Below are positions 1 to 8,881 of a stretch of 14,323 bases of DNA, piece after piece (the first letter of the stretch is position 1; every line of letters starts with the position of its first letter). Both the position numbers and the translations under genes were made by a program. The stretch is from contig DBPU01000057.1 in NCBI GenBank assembly GCA_002305615.1, forward strand, positions 20,858 to 35,180, written 5' to 3'. Below the pieces are notes generated by a model that searched no databases, was not told where the DNA came from, and saw nothing but the letters and a program-made list of their open reading frames with translations. This stretch comes from Verrucomicrobia bacterium UBA1412 (lineage in GTDB: Bacteria; Verrucomicrobiota; Verrucomicrobiia; Limisphaerales; UBA1412).

Positions 1-3000
1 CTCACGGTGCTGAGCCGGCAGGAGAGCCAGTTCGGCGAAGTGGTGATGGTGCAACCGGCTCAGAGCCAGATTGCCACACTTGCGCAGCTGCCTTCGGTAC
101 ACCTCATGGGAATGTCGCAGCCCGTTTCACTGGCCAATGATTTAACGATGATCCGCCTGGGTGTCGCCACCAATGAGGCCAATATTGACAGCTATCTGGA
201 GCTATCCGGTAACGGGGTATTGCTGAACGTCAATGACAGCATGGTGGATGCCAGCCATCCGGCTTTGAGCGGACGTGTGCTTTTCGCAACTGACGACCAG
301 GGCAATCGGGTTCTTCCCTCCAATACCAACGAAATGGCCCACGGAACCCATGTGATGGGGACTATTCTGGGCAATGGCGCCGAATCCGAGAGTGTAGTCG
401 GAGGTGCCAGCGGTTCCTATGAAGGATTTGACCTTTCCTTTAAAGGCGCGGCCACCAATGCGGAAGCGCTTTACTTGCCGATTAATTCCGGGGAGCTCTC
501 TTCGAGCACCCTCAATATGGATATGATCCGCTGGGCGGCCCAGACCAACTATCTGGAGCGCAAGCGGACGAATGCCTTAATATCCAACAACAGCTGGAAT
601 TTTTCTTCTTCCCGTACTTATGACCTAGCCACAGCGCTTTTTGACGGTGCCGTGCGCGATGCGTTGCCGGACGTGACCGGATCGCAGCCGATGATTTTCG
701 TCTTCGGTGCCGGAAATGCCGGTTCCGGCAATCAGGAAGGCAGCGGCGGAGTATCCGGTTCTATTTTGGCACCCGCAACGGGTAAAAACGTGATCACAGT
801 GGGCGCTCTGGAGAGTCCCCGCTATGTGAGCATCACCCGCACTAATGAAGTTTATGAGACTGTGGATCGGGGCGATGGAGTCATGGAGACCATTACGAAC
901 CTGGTCGTCACGACGAACGCGACTCTTTACAACCAGACGGATAATGAGCAGCAGGTCGCCAACTACTCCTCCAGAGGCAATGTTGGTATCGGGGAGGAAG
1001 GTTCCAACGGACGCAGGAAGCCTGATGTGGTGGCTCCGGGCTCATTCGTCATATCGACTCGCGGTCCCAGTGAAGTTGAGGAAATCCCTGAAACCTATTT
1101 CAGACGCCAGCTTTTGAGCGGGCAGTTCCTGATAAGCGGCGATACAAACAATTACGCATTTTTCGGCGAAACCAATCTGGTCGGCCTGACTATTGAGATA
1201 CTGACCAATCGCAGCAGTGTTCTCCCGCTCCCGGATCTGGGTATCTATCTGAGGAAAGGGACGCGCCCCGGATCGGACTATTACGTCGGAGACAATTTTT
1301 ACGAGACGAACTTCCTGATGAACGCGGAAGTGGAGATAGATCCGGAAGACCCCGAAGGCGACCAGTCTGGTAATCCCTCCTGGAGCAGCGGTTATGGCGA
1401 TTGGTATTACTCCATTGGCGGTCCTGAGGAAGGCAATGCCAGTTTCGATATTCTTCTGACTTTCGAGCTTCTCTACTCGGAAGAGCAGATTAAAGACATG
1501 GAAGATTTAGCCGCGGCCAACGAGCTTCTGGGTGAATACTATCGCTATGACAGCGGTACCAGTATGGCGGCAGCAGCGGTCACTGGTGTCCTGGCTCTGA
1601 CTCAGGAGTTTTTCGAAACCTATTCACCGGCTGGTGTCACGTCGCCTTCTCCGGCGCTTCTGAAAGCTTTACTCATCAACGGCTCCAATCCTTCGGGCAC
1701 TCAATATAGCCGCAGAGAGCCTTACGGAGTCAATTATCAGGGTTGGGGTATTCCCAACATGACCAATTTGATACCGGCTGCATTGACTAATGACATGGAC
1801 GACGGCACTTGGCCGCTCTGGTTCGAGGAACAGAGCATGAGTAATGCTCTTTCCACAGGAGAGGCTTGGGAGAAGACGATTCAGGTGCCTGCGGGTATGG
1901 AAGAGGGAAATATGAAGGTTACGCTGGTCTGGACCGATCCGGCCGGCAATCCCTCTGCGGCCATTAAGCTCGTCAATGACCTGGACCTGGTTGTTTCCAA
2001 TGCGACTAAAAAGCTGATTTATGTGGGGAACGATTTCCCGATCAATGGCGATTTTAACGAATCCTATGTTCTGGATGAAGAAGGTGGCGAAGAGGAGGAG
2101 AGCCAGGAGGATGTCGTAAGGGCTATTGAAACCGCCCGGGATTTCGTCAATAACGTGGAAAGCGTCATAATTAAGGGACCGCTGGATACGAATTATGTTC
2201 TCTCCGTGCAGGCCCGCCGTGTCAATGTTAATGCGGTGAGTGCGCATCCGGATGGAATCGTCCAGGATTTCGCGGTGGTTGTCTCTTTCCAGAATCATCT
2301 CACGGAGTTCAGCTCGACCAATCGCTTTGAAGTGGAAGATACCGACGAAGGTTCCGGCCTCCAGGGTACCAATCTCTGGATTCCCGTCGTTGAAACGGTG
2401 ACCAACAGCGTGCCGCTTCTCAAACAACGGGTGGGAGCTCACTCGCCCCTCTTGGGAGTGGATGATATCCTGACCAACGGGGTTGCACCTCAATGGCATT
2501 TCTATGTTTTCACGAATGTCTGGTGGCAGGGCGGTACCAACCAGGTTGACCCTCCGGAAGGTGAGGAAGCCGAGGATAACCGTACCCGAGTGGGCGGCCC
2601 TTATGTGGCGTTTGCTACGTTCCTTCCGCCCAACCTGTCCTCTGAAGCCAGGCTCAATAACGCGGATATTGATTTATACGTCTCGACCAATTCGGCTATT
2701 ACCAATCTGGATGTGCTGGTAATTGATGAAGCGGTTCAGCAGGGCTGGGCGAGCCGTAAACAGGGTGGAAGCGAGCTCTTCTACATCACGAACTCTGTTG
2801 AAAACCAGGTTTTCTACGTCGGCATCAAGAGCGAAGACCAGAAGGCCTCGGAGTATAATTTTGTGGGTATCTCCAGCGATCAGCCCTTCGATGAAAACGA
2901 TAACGGCAATCGCGTCGTTCGGTTCAACCCGGGTGCGGTCTGGGTGCCGGATGGCTCACCCGATGAACCCGGCGGCGTTTACCTCTTTGCGGTCGTGACC

Positions 3001-6000
3001 GATCCGATCACTGTTGATAATCTGGTCATCACCAACCTCTACCAGGTGCAGAATTCGGGAGATCTTTACATTTCGCTGACCCATGCCAGTTCCTCTCTTT
3101 CCGGAGGGACAGTCGCTCTGCATAATCACTCGTTCCTGACCGATATCAATGATCCGGCTCTTTCCAACGAGGTCCAGGTTGTCTATGACGACTCTGAACA
3201 GCTGAGCACCTATCGTCAGAAAACCGACGGCCCCGGAAGCTTGCGAAACTTTATGGGTGAGGACGGGACCGGGTTGTGGCTCTTGTCGCTGACGGATAAT
3301 GCGCTTAATCACACGAACCGGGTTTCTTCGAGCCTCTACATTACGCCTTACTATGCGAACGCCTGGTTCACGGTCAACCCCTATTCTTTTTTGTACCGCT
3401 CCTTCTATGTGGAGGATGACGTCATCGGAGTCAATATCACCATCTCGGAGATTGATCCGGAGTATCCTCTTGAGCTCTATGTCCGCGGATGCAACTGCGG
3501 AGGTGCCGAGGGTCAGTGTACGCAGCAGAGCTGTTACCCGACCCGCACGGTTTATGATTATCGGGAGTCGATTACGCCTCCGGGCCGCACCGTGACCATT
3601 ACCCGTCAGGATATTCCTCCTTTGGAGACCGGTCGCTATTGGTTGGGTGTCTATAACCCGAACGCGGTGGATGTGGATTTCAAACTGGATATTGAGTTTA
3701 TCTACGGCTTCTCGGTGGGTGACGATCAGGGTGTGCTCTCGCCCAATACCCCGCTGGAATTGCAGGATGATGCGTATACGTTCTTGAAGGAAGATTTCAT
3801 CACGTTCGTGAATCCTGAGGACGGCTCCACCAATGTCGTGCCCGTGGTTTATGATTCGGTGATTCATGTGGCTGATGACCGCGAGGTTAAAAACGTCAAT
3901 GTGGGCGTCCGGATTGACCATCCGCGCATTTCAGATTTGGCCTTCTCGCTCGTGAGTCCGGTGGGGACCTCGGTTCTCCTGGCTGAGAATCGCGGCTGGG
4001 GTGCGACCAATGCCGCTCCGGATGAACTCGATATTATCCCCAATGAGGATAATAACTCCACGTACGGTTCGGGCTCGACCAATGACTACAACAAGATGTC
4101 GTATGCGTTTTTCAGCAGCGATACGAACTATACGCTTCTGCCCATCAAGTTTGAGGTGCCGCCTTATACGAATAATGGCAAGGGAGTGCTGATTCGGACT
4201 TCTACCTTTGAAGATGCGGAGCCCGGAGTTTATGATGAGAACCGCAACCTGATCGTGTCGGATGATTTCAGATGGCTGCTGAGCGGCTCGACAAATACCA
4301 ACGTCGTCTGGGAAGGGGATTTCGATGAAGATTTGAATCCTATCCTGCCGGGTACACTGGTGACGAACCTGACGGTGGTGACCAAATTCAGAACCTGGGT
4401 GAAATCCAATGAAGTGGATTCGTTAACCGGGACCAATTACCTGATCGCCAATCGCACGGTTCTCCGGACCGAGATCACGAACCTGGCGCCGAGCTCCAAT
4501 TATGTTTTGCGTCTTCCTTTCAAGAGATCGCGGCCTTTGGAGGGGATTCTCACCTGGTGGCGAGCCAATAATGACTATCTGGATTCAGAGTGGAACCTGC
4601 CTCTGGAAGTTGCAGAGGGTTTCAGCTGGCCTGAGTTTACCACCAACGGAATGGAGGGCAGCGCCTTTGCAATGACCAATGCCAACCTGATCGGCAAAGC
4701 TCCTCACGTACTGCAGACCGCAAGTACCAATTTCACTGTGGAAGGTTGGTTGAAGATTGATGAAAACCAGGTCCATTCTTATTCAGACCGATATGGCGGA
4801 CCCAATATGCCGATCTTCGAATTCACCCAGGTGACGACGAATTACTGGACCAATATGGTTCAGGTCGGAGAGGATCAGGTTGAAGACATTTACGAATATT
4901 ACACTCTTGAGCGCGGTATGTCCGTCTGGTTGAAGGGCAACAACTGGACCAACGGTTATCAGCGGCTCTTCCCTCATGGAACGCTGCAGGTTGAGTTGGG
5001 TCCCAACTCGGTCAATGGTTCGCCGGTGATGTCCTTCGTCAATCTGGTCACGCCCGGGGCCAATCCGAGCACAGAGGATTATCTCAATACGTTCACCAAC
5101 TGGCTCCACTTGGCGATTACTTTCACGACGGATGAAGCAGGGGATACCATGAAGGTCTATTCCAATGGGAATTTGATGTTGGAAGAGGAATGGCCGCATG
5201 GTTACATCATCCCAAGCACCTGGTTTGATTACAATATGGGCTACGGTCATGAACTGGCCTATACCATCAACAGCTCAATACCCACCTATTACTCGGGAAC
5301 CTATACCGGGTTTATGGATGAATTTTCATGGTATTCGCAGCCGTTGGACGAGGAGCAGATCAAGGATATTGTGGACGCCGGTTACCGCGGTAAAGGCGGT
5401 ATGGCGCATACACCGATCTCGGTTCAATCCGCTGCGGAGGTGACCTTGAGAGAGGTGGGTGCAACGACGAATCTCTTCCGGGCACCGCTGCCGGATATTT
5501 TATCCAAGTGGCAGGTCGGTAAGGGCCGCTTCCAAACCCGGGCGCTGGAATCGGGTGAGACCGAGAATCCGGTCTATGAACTCATCATAGACGTGACCAA
5601 GGGTGCAGTGGCGTTCGACGATATTTCCGTGACGACTCGCGGCATCGCCTACGAGCCGGAGGTTTCTCTGGCTAACTTGCGCGGTGAAGATGCCAAGGGC
5701 GACTGGAGACTCCTGGTCTGGGACACCCGTGCAGGCGCTACCAATCCTACTCCGGCTCTCTTGAGCTGGACTCTGGACCTGGGCTACACGGGAACCAACG
5801 TCAATGTGATCGATCTGACTCGCGAGAATAATTACACCCATTCGGGCGTGCTCAGTGAGGATCAAACTACCTATTTCCGGGTTTACGTTCCTCAGGATGC
5901 CGTTGCGGCTACCAATATCCTCTCGGGTGCCACCAATATGCTTCTGGCGGGACGCTGGACCGGAACCCCCAGGTTCGACCGCAGCATAGACGATTACCTC

Positions 6001-8865
6001 TGGTTCTATAATACGCCGACCAATGAATCGCGTTATATTATCAATACCAATATCACTTCCGTAGCTCCGCTGATCCCCGGAGGCCGCTACTATCTGGCCT
6101 TGAGGAATCAATTGTGGACGACGAATAACTCGCGGTATCGTTTGCAGGTGGATTTCGGCGACGTGGGCGGAGATATTCCCGAAGGCGTCATCACCTTGAC
6201 TAACCGGGTTCCCTATGAAGTCGACCCGGATGATGGCGGCGGCCGCAACAGCGTCGATTACTACCATTTTGCAGTCGAAACCAATGCGGTGGCTGCGTCG
6301 TTCCTGGTCTACGACGCCACGACGAACCTGACGATGGTCCTGAGCCGCGGTTTGCCGCTGCCGACCGACCGCAATTTCGACTATAGGGAGCAGACTCGGA
6401 CCTACGGTTATGCGCAGATCATGGTCTACACCAATTCAATCCCTGTGGAGCTGGCTCCCGGCGATTGGTATATCGGTGTTTATAACGGCGCCTACAGTGC
6501 GACCGATCCCTTCGATCCGGTCTCTTACAAGATAGTCGCCACGCAATATACGAATGAGATTCCGACACCTTCTTCGCTCTTCAGCGGACGCCCGGTGAGT
6601 GGTCAGATTCCTCCCGGTGAGACTCACTACTATCAATATCGGGTCTCGACCAATGGCGTTTCGCTCTGGACGGAGCTCGATCAGATTGTGGGAGAAGGAA
6701 GCCTGAACCTTTACAATAAGTATGGGCTGCCTTTGCCCGATTCGGGTAACCGCTTCTACGAGTTTACGGCCGATTCCGAGCTGGGTTTGGATTGGTGGCT
6801 CACTTTGGATACGGACCCCTATCCGCTCATCCCCGGTACCTGGTACTATGCGATCGAGAATACCAATAGTGTTGCGATGGATTATCGGTTGCGCGTGACC
6901 GAGCTCTCTGCGGATCCTGCCTCCATTATCTGGCTCGAAAACGGAGTGGCCCAGACGAATATCGTGGGATTGATTCCGGATGGGACCAACCATGTCTACT
7001 ACGGCTTTGACGTGACGACCAATGCGGTCGGTTCTCTCTTTGAGGTGCTTGACCGTCAGAATGGGGATGTCTCGCTCTACAGCATGGCGGGCTCGCTGCC
7101 CAATCCTCGCCAGTATCTTTACTGGTACCTGGCTTCCGAGGGCGTGACCAATGCGTTCACGCGCCTCAATGCCTGGAGCGGAGCGCTGACTCCGGGATAC
7201 TGGTTCTTTACGGCGGTCAATTCTGAAACCGTCGATGATCCGGCGAGTGCTACCAATGTTACGTATCAGATTCGGGCTTCCGAGATTCCAACTCCGGGAG
7301 AGGATTCTATAGTCAACCTGGTTAATGAGTATCCAGTGCGGGTGAACAATGCCCCGCTCTACTCTGAGAGCTACTTCCACTACGGGACTAGCCCCAGGCC
7401 GATGGAGCTGACCTTTACGGTTACCAATGTTACCGATATGGTCTCGGTTTATCTCCTGGATAAATCGCCGACCAATGGGCCGAGCCTCGCGCTTTACTCC
7501 CAGAATTGGGTAGGACCCTTCGGTGCACAGATTACACTGGATTTGACGAACTCCTTTATCCCGCTGGTGGAAGGCGATTGGTATGTCGTCGTTGAGAATA
7601 CCTCGCTGGGCACGGTTGGTTACGATATCTGGGCAGAGGAAACGGGATTGCCCGAACCCGAGCAGCCGATCAATACCGGCTTCGAATATGATCCCGAGAC
7701 CGGCCTGGCTACGCTGGTTTGGGAGAGTGAAGTCGGTGCCGTCTACGGCGTCATGGGAACGGAAAACGTCTTTGCTACCCCGGTTCTGTGGGAAGAAATC
7801 GACAGAGTCACCGCGGTCGAAACCGTGACTCGTTACCCGCTCACCCGTGAGCTGATGGAGCAATATGTCTTTTTCTCGGTGACGCTGATTTCCAGACCGC
7901 CTACCGATCCGGATTATGAACCGGAGAATATCTCCACCTATTTCCGTTATGATAGCGGAGCTTCCATGCTGGAGCTGGGTTGGAATGCCAGAATCAACGG
8001 TGTCTATGATCTGGAGGTCAAAGAGAACCTTACCGATACCAATTGGACGCGGCTTACCTCTCTGACGAATACTTCCAGCGCTATGCTGACTCAAACTGTG
8101 GCCGTTCCCGACCAGTATGCGGTTGCACGGGTCACGCCTCGCGGTGGAGTGACGCCTCTGACGATTCATACCTCCTCGGGTTATGACTCCGGAAGCGGGG
8201 AGTATCTGCTCTCCTGGGATGCTCAGGCCGGTTTGGCTTACTCTGTCAGAGGCTGGACGAATCTGGGTGATCGCGTTTCGCTCTCGATTACCAACGTCGT
8301 GCCTGAGACAACCGAAGCCGGTTACAGGCTCAATCCTGCACAAGCGCCCGGATGCCAATGGTTCAGCGTGGATTACGCAGAGGCCCTTGAAGAAGAAATC
8401 GTGATGGCGGTTGGGATCGATGGCGATGAAGTTGTCCTTTCTTGGAATGCGGTGATCGGAAACCAGTATCGCATTGAAGGCTCGAAGAACTTCAGTGGTA
8501 CGGACTGGGAAATGCTTGCGACAGTACAGGCCGATTCCGAGCGTGAGGAGTATCGGGTGTTGATGACTTCCGGTTATCTGCTCTTCAGAATTGTCGCTTT
8601 GGGTGGCGGCGGCTATGTGCCTCCGGATAATGAACCCTTTATTTCATCCATCAGTCTTGACCCGGCTAACCCGGGCAATATCCTCATCACGGTCCAGGCT
8701 CTGGCGGGCGATCGTTTCACGGTGGAATACACAGACGATTTGTCAGAGGATATCTGGTCATTAAGCACAGGAGAATATCTTGTGGATGAGAATGGTCCTT
8801 ACTCTATCAGCCTCTCTAGCGACGGACAAAAAGCCAAATTCTTCCGTCTGAAGAGAACCCGTTAG
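1..8865 (+). CDS. Giant secreted S8 (subtilisin/KP-43-like) serine peptidase, 5'-truncated
   Basis: Secreted endopeptidase of family S8, probably acting outside the cell on protein substrates. The frame is open to base 1, so the true start, signal peptide and most of any propeptide lie upstream; the first GTG (base 7) is only the first internal candidate. Numbering from base 1: catalytic Asp79 (NDS), His114 (HGTHV), oxyanion Asn239 (GAGNAG), KPDVVAPG 340-347 and Ser521 (GTSMAAA, lacking the usual Pro). A KP-43-type beta-barrel follows (about 620-765; TLVWTDPAG 641-649, LVNDLDLVV 657-665). Then come a PPC-like module (799-960), a P-domain-like module (974-1117), a PPC-like module with a Cys cluster (1119-1235), a P-domain first half (1280-1397), a LamG/ConA-like module (1515-1801), a P-domain last half (1840-1932), five PPC-like repeats (1938-2550) and five C-terminal repeats (2559-2954). 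No C-terminal membrane anchor is seen. Typical KP-43 enzymes are several times shorter. The protease assignment is firm; module borders are approximate and the substrate is unknown. Confidence 0.93.
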   Translation, partial: LTVLSRQESQFGEVVMVQPAQSQIATLAQLPSVHLMGMSQPVSLANDLTMIRLGVATNEANIDSYLELSGNGVLLNVNDSMVDASHPALSGRVLFATDDQGNRVLPSNTNEMAHGTHVMGTILGNGAESESVVGGASGSYEGFDLSFKGAATNAEALYLPINSGELSSSTLNMDMIRWAAQTNYLERKRTNALISNNSWNFSSSRTYDLATALFDGAVRDALPDVTGSQPMIFVFGAGNAGSGNQEGSGGVSGSILAPATGKNVITVGALESPRYVSITRTNEVYETVDRGDGVMETITNLVVTTNATLYNQTDNEQQVANYSSRGNVGIGEEGSNGRRKPDVVAPGSFVISTRGPSEVEEIPETYFRRQLLSGQFLISGDTNNYAFFGETNLVGLTIEILTNRSSVLPLPDLGIYLRKGTRPGSDYYVGDNFYETNFLMNAEVEIDPEDPEGDQSGNPSWSSGYGDWYYSIGGPEEGNASFDILLTFELLYSEEQIKDMEDLAAANELLGEYYRYDSGTSMAAAAVTGVLALTQEFFETYSPAGVTSPSPALLKALLINGSNPSGTQYSRREPYGVNYQGWGIPNMTNLIPAALTNDMDDGTWPLWFEEQSMSNALSTGEAWEKTIQVPAGMEEGNMKVTLVWTDPAGNPSAAIKLVNDLDLVVSNATKKLIYVGNDFPINGDFNESYVLDEEGGEEEESQEDVVRAIETARDFVNNVESVIIKGPLDTNYVLSVQARRVNVNAVSAHPDGIVQDFAVVVSFQNHLTEFSSTNRFEVEDTDEGSGLQGTNLWIPVVETVTNSVPLLKQRVGAHSPLLGVDDILTNGVAPQWHFYVFTNVWWQGGTNQVDPPEGEEAEDNRTRVGGPYVAFATFLPPNLSSEARLNNADIDLYVSTNSAITNLDVLVIDEAVQQGWASRKQGGSELFYITNSVENQVFYVGIKSEDQKASEYNFVGISSDQPFDENDNGNRVVRFNPGAVWVPDGSPDEPGGVYLFAVVTDPITVDNLVITNLYQVQNSGDLYISLTHASSSLSGGTVALHNHSFLTDINDPALSNEVQVVYDDSEQLSTYRQKTDGPGSLRNFMGEDGTGLWLLSLTDNALNHTNRVSSSLYITPYYANAWFTVNPYSFLYRSFYVEDDVIGVNITISEIDPEYPLELYVRGCNCGGAEGQCTQQSCYPTRTVYDYRESITPPGRTVTITRQDIPPLETGRYWLGVYNPNAVDVDFKLDIEFIYGFSVGDDQGVLSPNTPLELQDDAYTFLKEDFITFVNPEDGSTNVVPVVYDSVIHVADDREVKNVNVGVRIDHPRISDLAFSLVSPVGTSVLLAENRGWGATNAAPDELDIIPNEDNNSTYGSGSTNDYNKMSYAFFSSDTNYTLLPIKFEVPPYTNNGKGVLIRTSTFEDAEPGVYDENRNLIVSDDFRWLLSGSTNTNVVWEGDFDEDLNPILPGTLVTNLTVVTKFRTWVKSNEVDSLTGTNYLIANRTVLRTEITNLAPSSNYVLRLPFKRSRPLEGILTWWRANNDYLDSEWNLPLEVAEGFSWPEFTTNGMEGSAFAMTNANLIGKAPHVLQTASTNFTVEGWLKIDENQVHSYSDRYGGPNMPIFEFTQVTTNYWTNMVQVGEDQVEDIYEYYTLERGMSVWLKGNNWTNGYQRLFPHGTLQVELGPNSVNGSPVMSFVNLVTPGANPSTEDYLNTFTNWLHLAITFTTDEAGDTMKVYSNGNLMLEEEWPHGYIIPSTWFDYNMGYGHELAYTINSSIPTYYSGTYTGFMDEFSWYSQPLDEEQIKDIVDAGYRGKGGMAHTPISVQSAAEVTLREVGATTNLFRAPLPDILSKWQVGKGRFQTRALESGETENPVYELIIDVTKGAVAFDDISVTTRGIAYEPEVSLANLRGEDAKGDWRLLVWDTRAGATNPTPALLSWTLDLGYTGTNVNVIDLTRENNYTHSGVLSEDQTTYFRVYVPQDAVAATNILSGATNMLLAGRWTGTPRFDRSIDDYLWFYNTPTNESRYIINTNITSVAPLIPGGRYYLALRNQLWTTNNSRYRLQVDFGDVGGDIPEGVITLTNRVPYEVDPDDGGGRNSVDYYHFAVETNAVAASFLVYDATTNLTMVLSRGLPLPTDRNFDYREQTRTYGYAQIMVYTNSIPVELAPGDWYIGVYNGAYSATDPFDPVSYKIVATQYTNEIPTPSSLFSGRPVSGQIPPGETHYYQYRVSTNGVSLWTELDQIVGEGSLNLYNKYGLPLPDSGNRFYEFTADSELGLDWWLTLDTDPYPLIPGTWYYAIENTNSVAMDYRLRVTELSADPASIIWLENGVAQTNIVGLIPDGTNHVYYGFDVTTNAVGSLFEVLDRQNGDVSLYSMAGSLPNPRQYLYWYLASEGVTNAFTRLNAWSGALTPGYWFFTAVNSETVDDPASATNVTYQIRASEIPTPGEDSIVNLVNEYPVRVNNAPLYSESYFHYGTSPRPMELTFTVTNVTDMVSVYLLDKSPTNGPSLALYSQNWVGPFGAQITLDLTNSFIPLVEGDWYVVVENTSLGTVGYDIWAEETGLPEPEQPINTGFEYDPETGLATLVWESEVGAVYGVMGTENVFATPVLWEEIDRVTAVETVTRYPLTRELMEQYVFFSVTLISRPPTDPDYEPENISTYFRYDSGASMLELGWNARINGVYDLEVKENLTDTNWTRLTSLTNTSSAMLTQTVAVPDQYAVARVTPRGGVTPLTIHTSSGYDSGSGEYLLSWDAQAGLAYSVRGWTNLGDRVSLSITNVVPETTEAGYRLNPAQAPGCQWFSVDYAEALEEEIVMAVGIDGDEVVLSWNAVIGNQYRIEGSKNFSGTDWEMLATVQADSEREEYRVLMTSGYLLFRIVALGGGGYVPPDNEPFISSISLDPANPGNILITVQALAGDRFTVEYTDDLSEDIWSLSTGEYLVDENGPYSISLSSDGQKAKFFRLKRTR
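5812..7650 (+). repeat. Five tandem PPC-like beta-sandwich repeats in the giant protease
   Basis: This is a protein-level repeat within the subtilase gene. Each unit ends with a recognisable strand motif of the form P/E-G-x-W/Y/R-Y/F followed by a hydrophobic strand ending in Asn: PGGRYYLALRN (6076), PGDWYIGVYN (6457), PGTWYYAIEN (6832), PGYWFFTAVN (7192) and EGDWYVVVEN (7570). Motif-to-motif spacing is 127, 125, 120 and 126 codons. A sixth, separate copy (TGRYWLGVYN, 3628) sits in an upstream module. The form resembles bacterial pre-peptidase C-terminal (PPC) domains, which in other secreted proteases can aid substrate binding or be cleaved off. The copies are divergent at DNA level, so this is not a recent duplication. 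Confidence 0.7.
7672..8862 (+). repeat. Five C-terminal ~75-residue repeats of the giant protease
   Basis: Five degenerate protein repeats of roughly 75-80 residues close the protease. Most contain a pattern like L-x-W-x-A-x-x-G-x-x-Y-x-V/I followed by a segment with N-L and W: ATLVWESEVGAVYGV, LELGWNARINGVYDL, YLLSWDAQAGLAYSV, VVLSWNAVIGNQYRI, and a fifth, weaker copy (ILITVQALAGDRFTV). The last unit ends AKFFRLKRTR at the stop codon. They look like fibronectin-III-sized beta-sandwiches, as often found at the C-termini of secreted Verrucomicrobiota proteins. No LPXTG, PEP-CTERM or transmembrane anchor follows. Binding or export is a plausible role, but this is inferred. Confidence 0.6.
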
Positions 8866-8881
8866 GAAGAGAGAGCGAAAA

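Noticed and set aside
6436..8358. A 640-codon open frame on the minus strand inside the protease gene
   Set aside because: It lies antisense to well-supported repeats of the protease. Its translation is Arg/Ile/Gly-rich without family motifs, and it fits the mirror of the codon bias in the sense gene. The same applies to minus-strand frames at 1669-2499, 2956-3921, 5500-6267 and 11733-12434.
5812..8862. Recent gene-internal duplication or an array of DNA repeats
   Set aside because: The repeats are visible only as protein motifs; unit lengths vary and I find no long identical DNA stretches between units.
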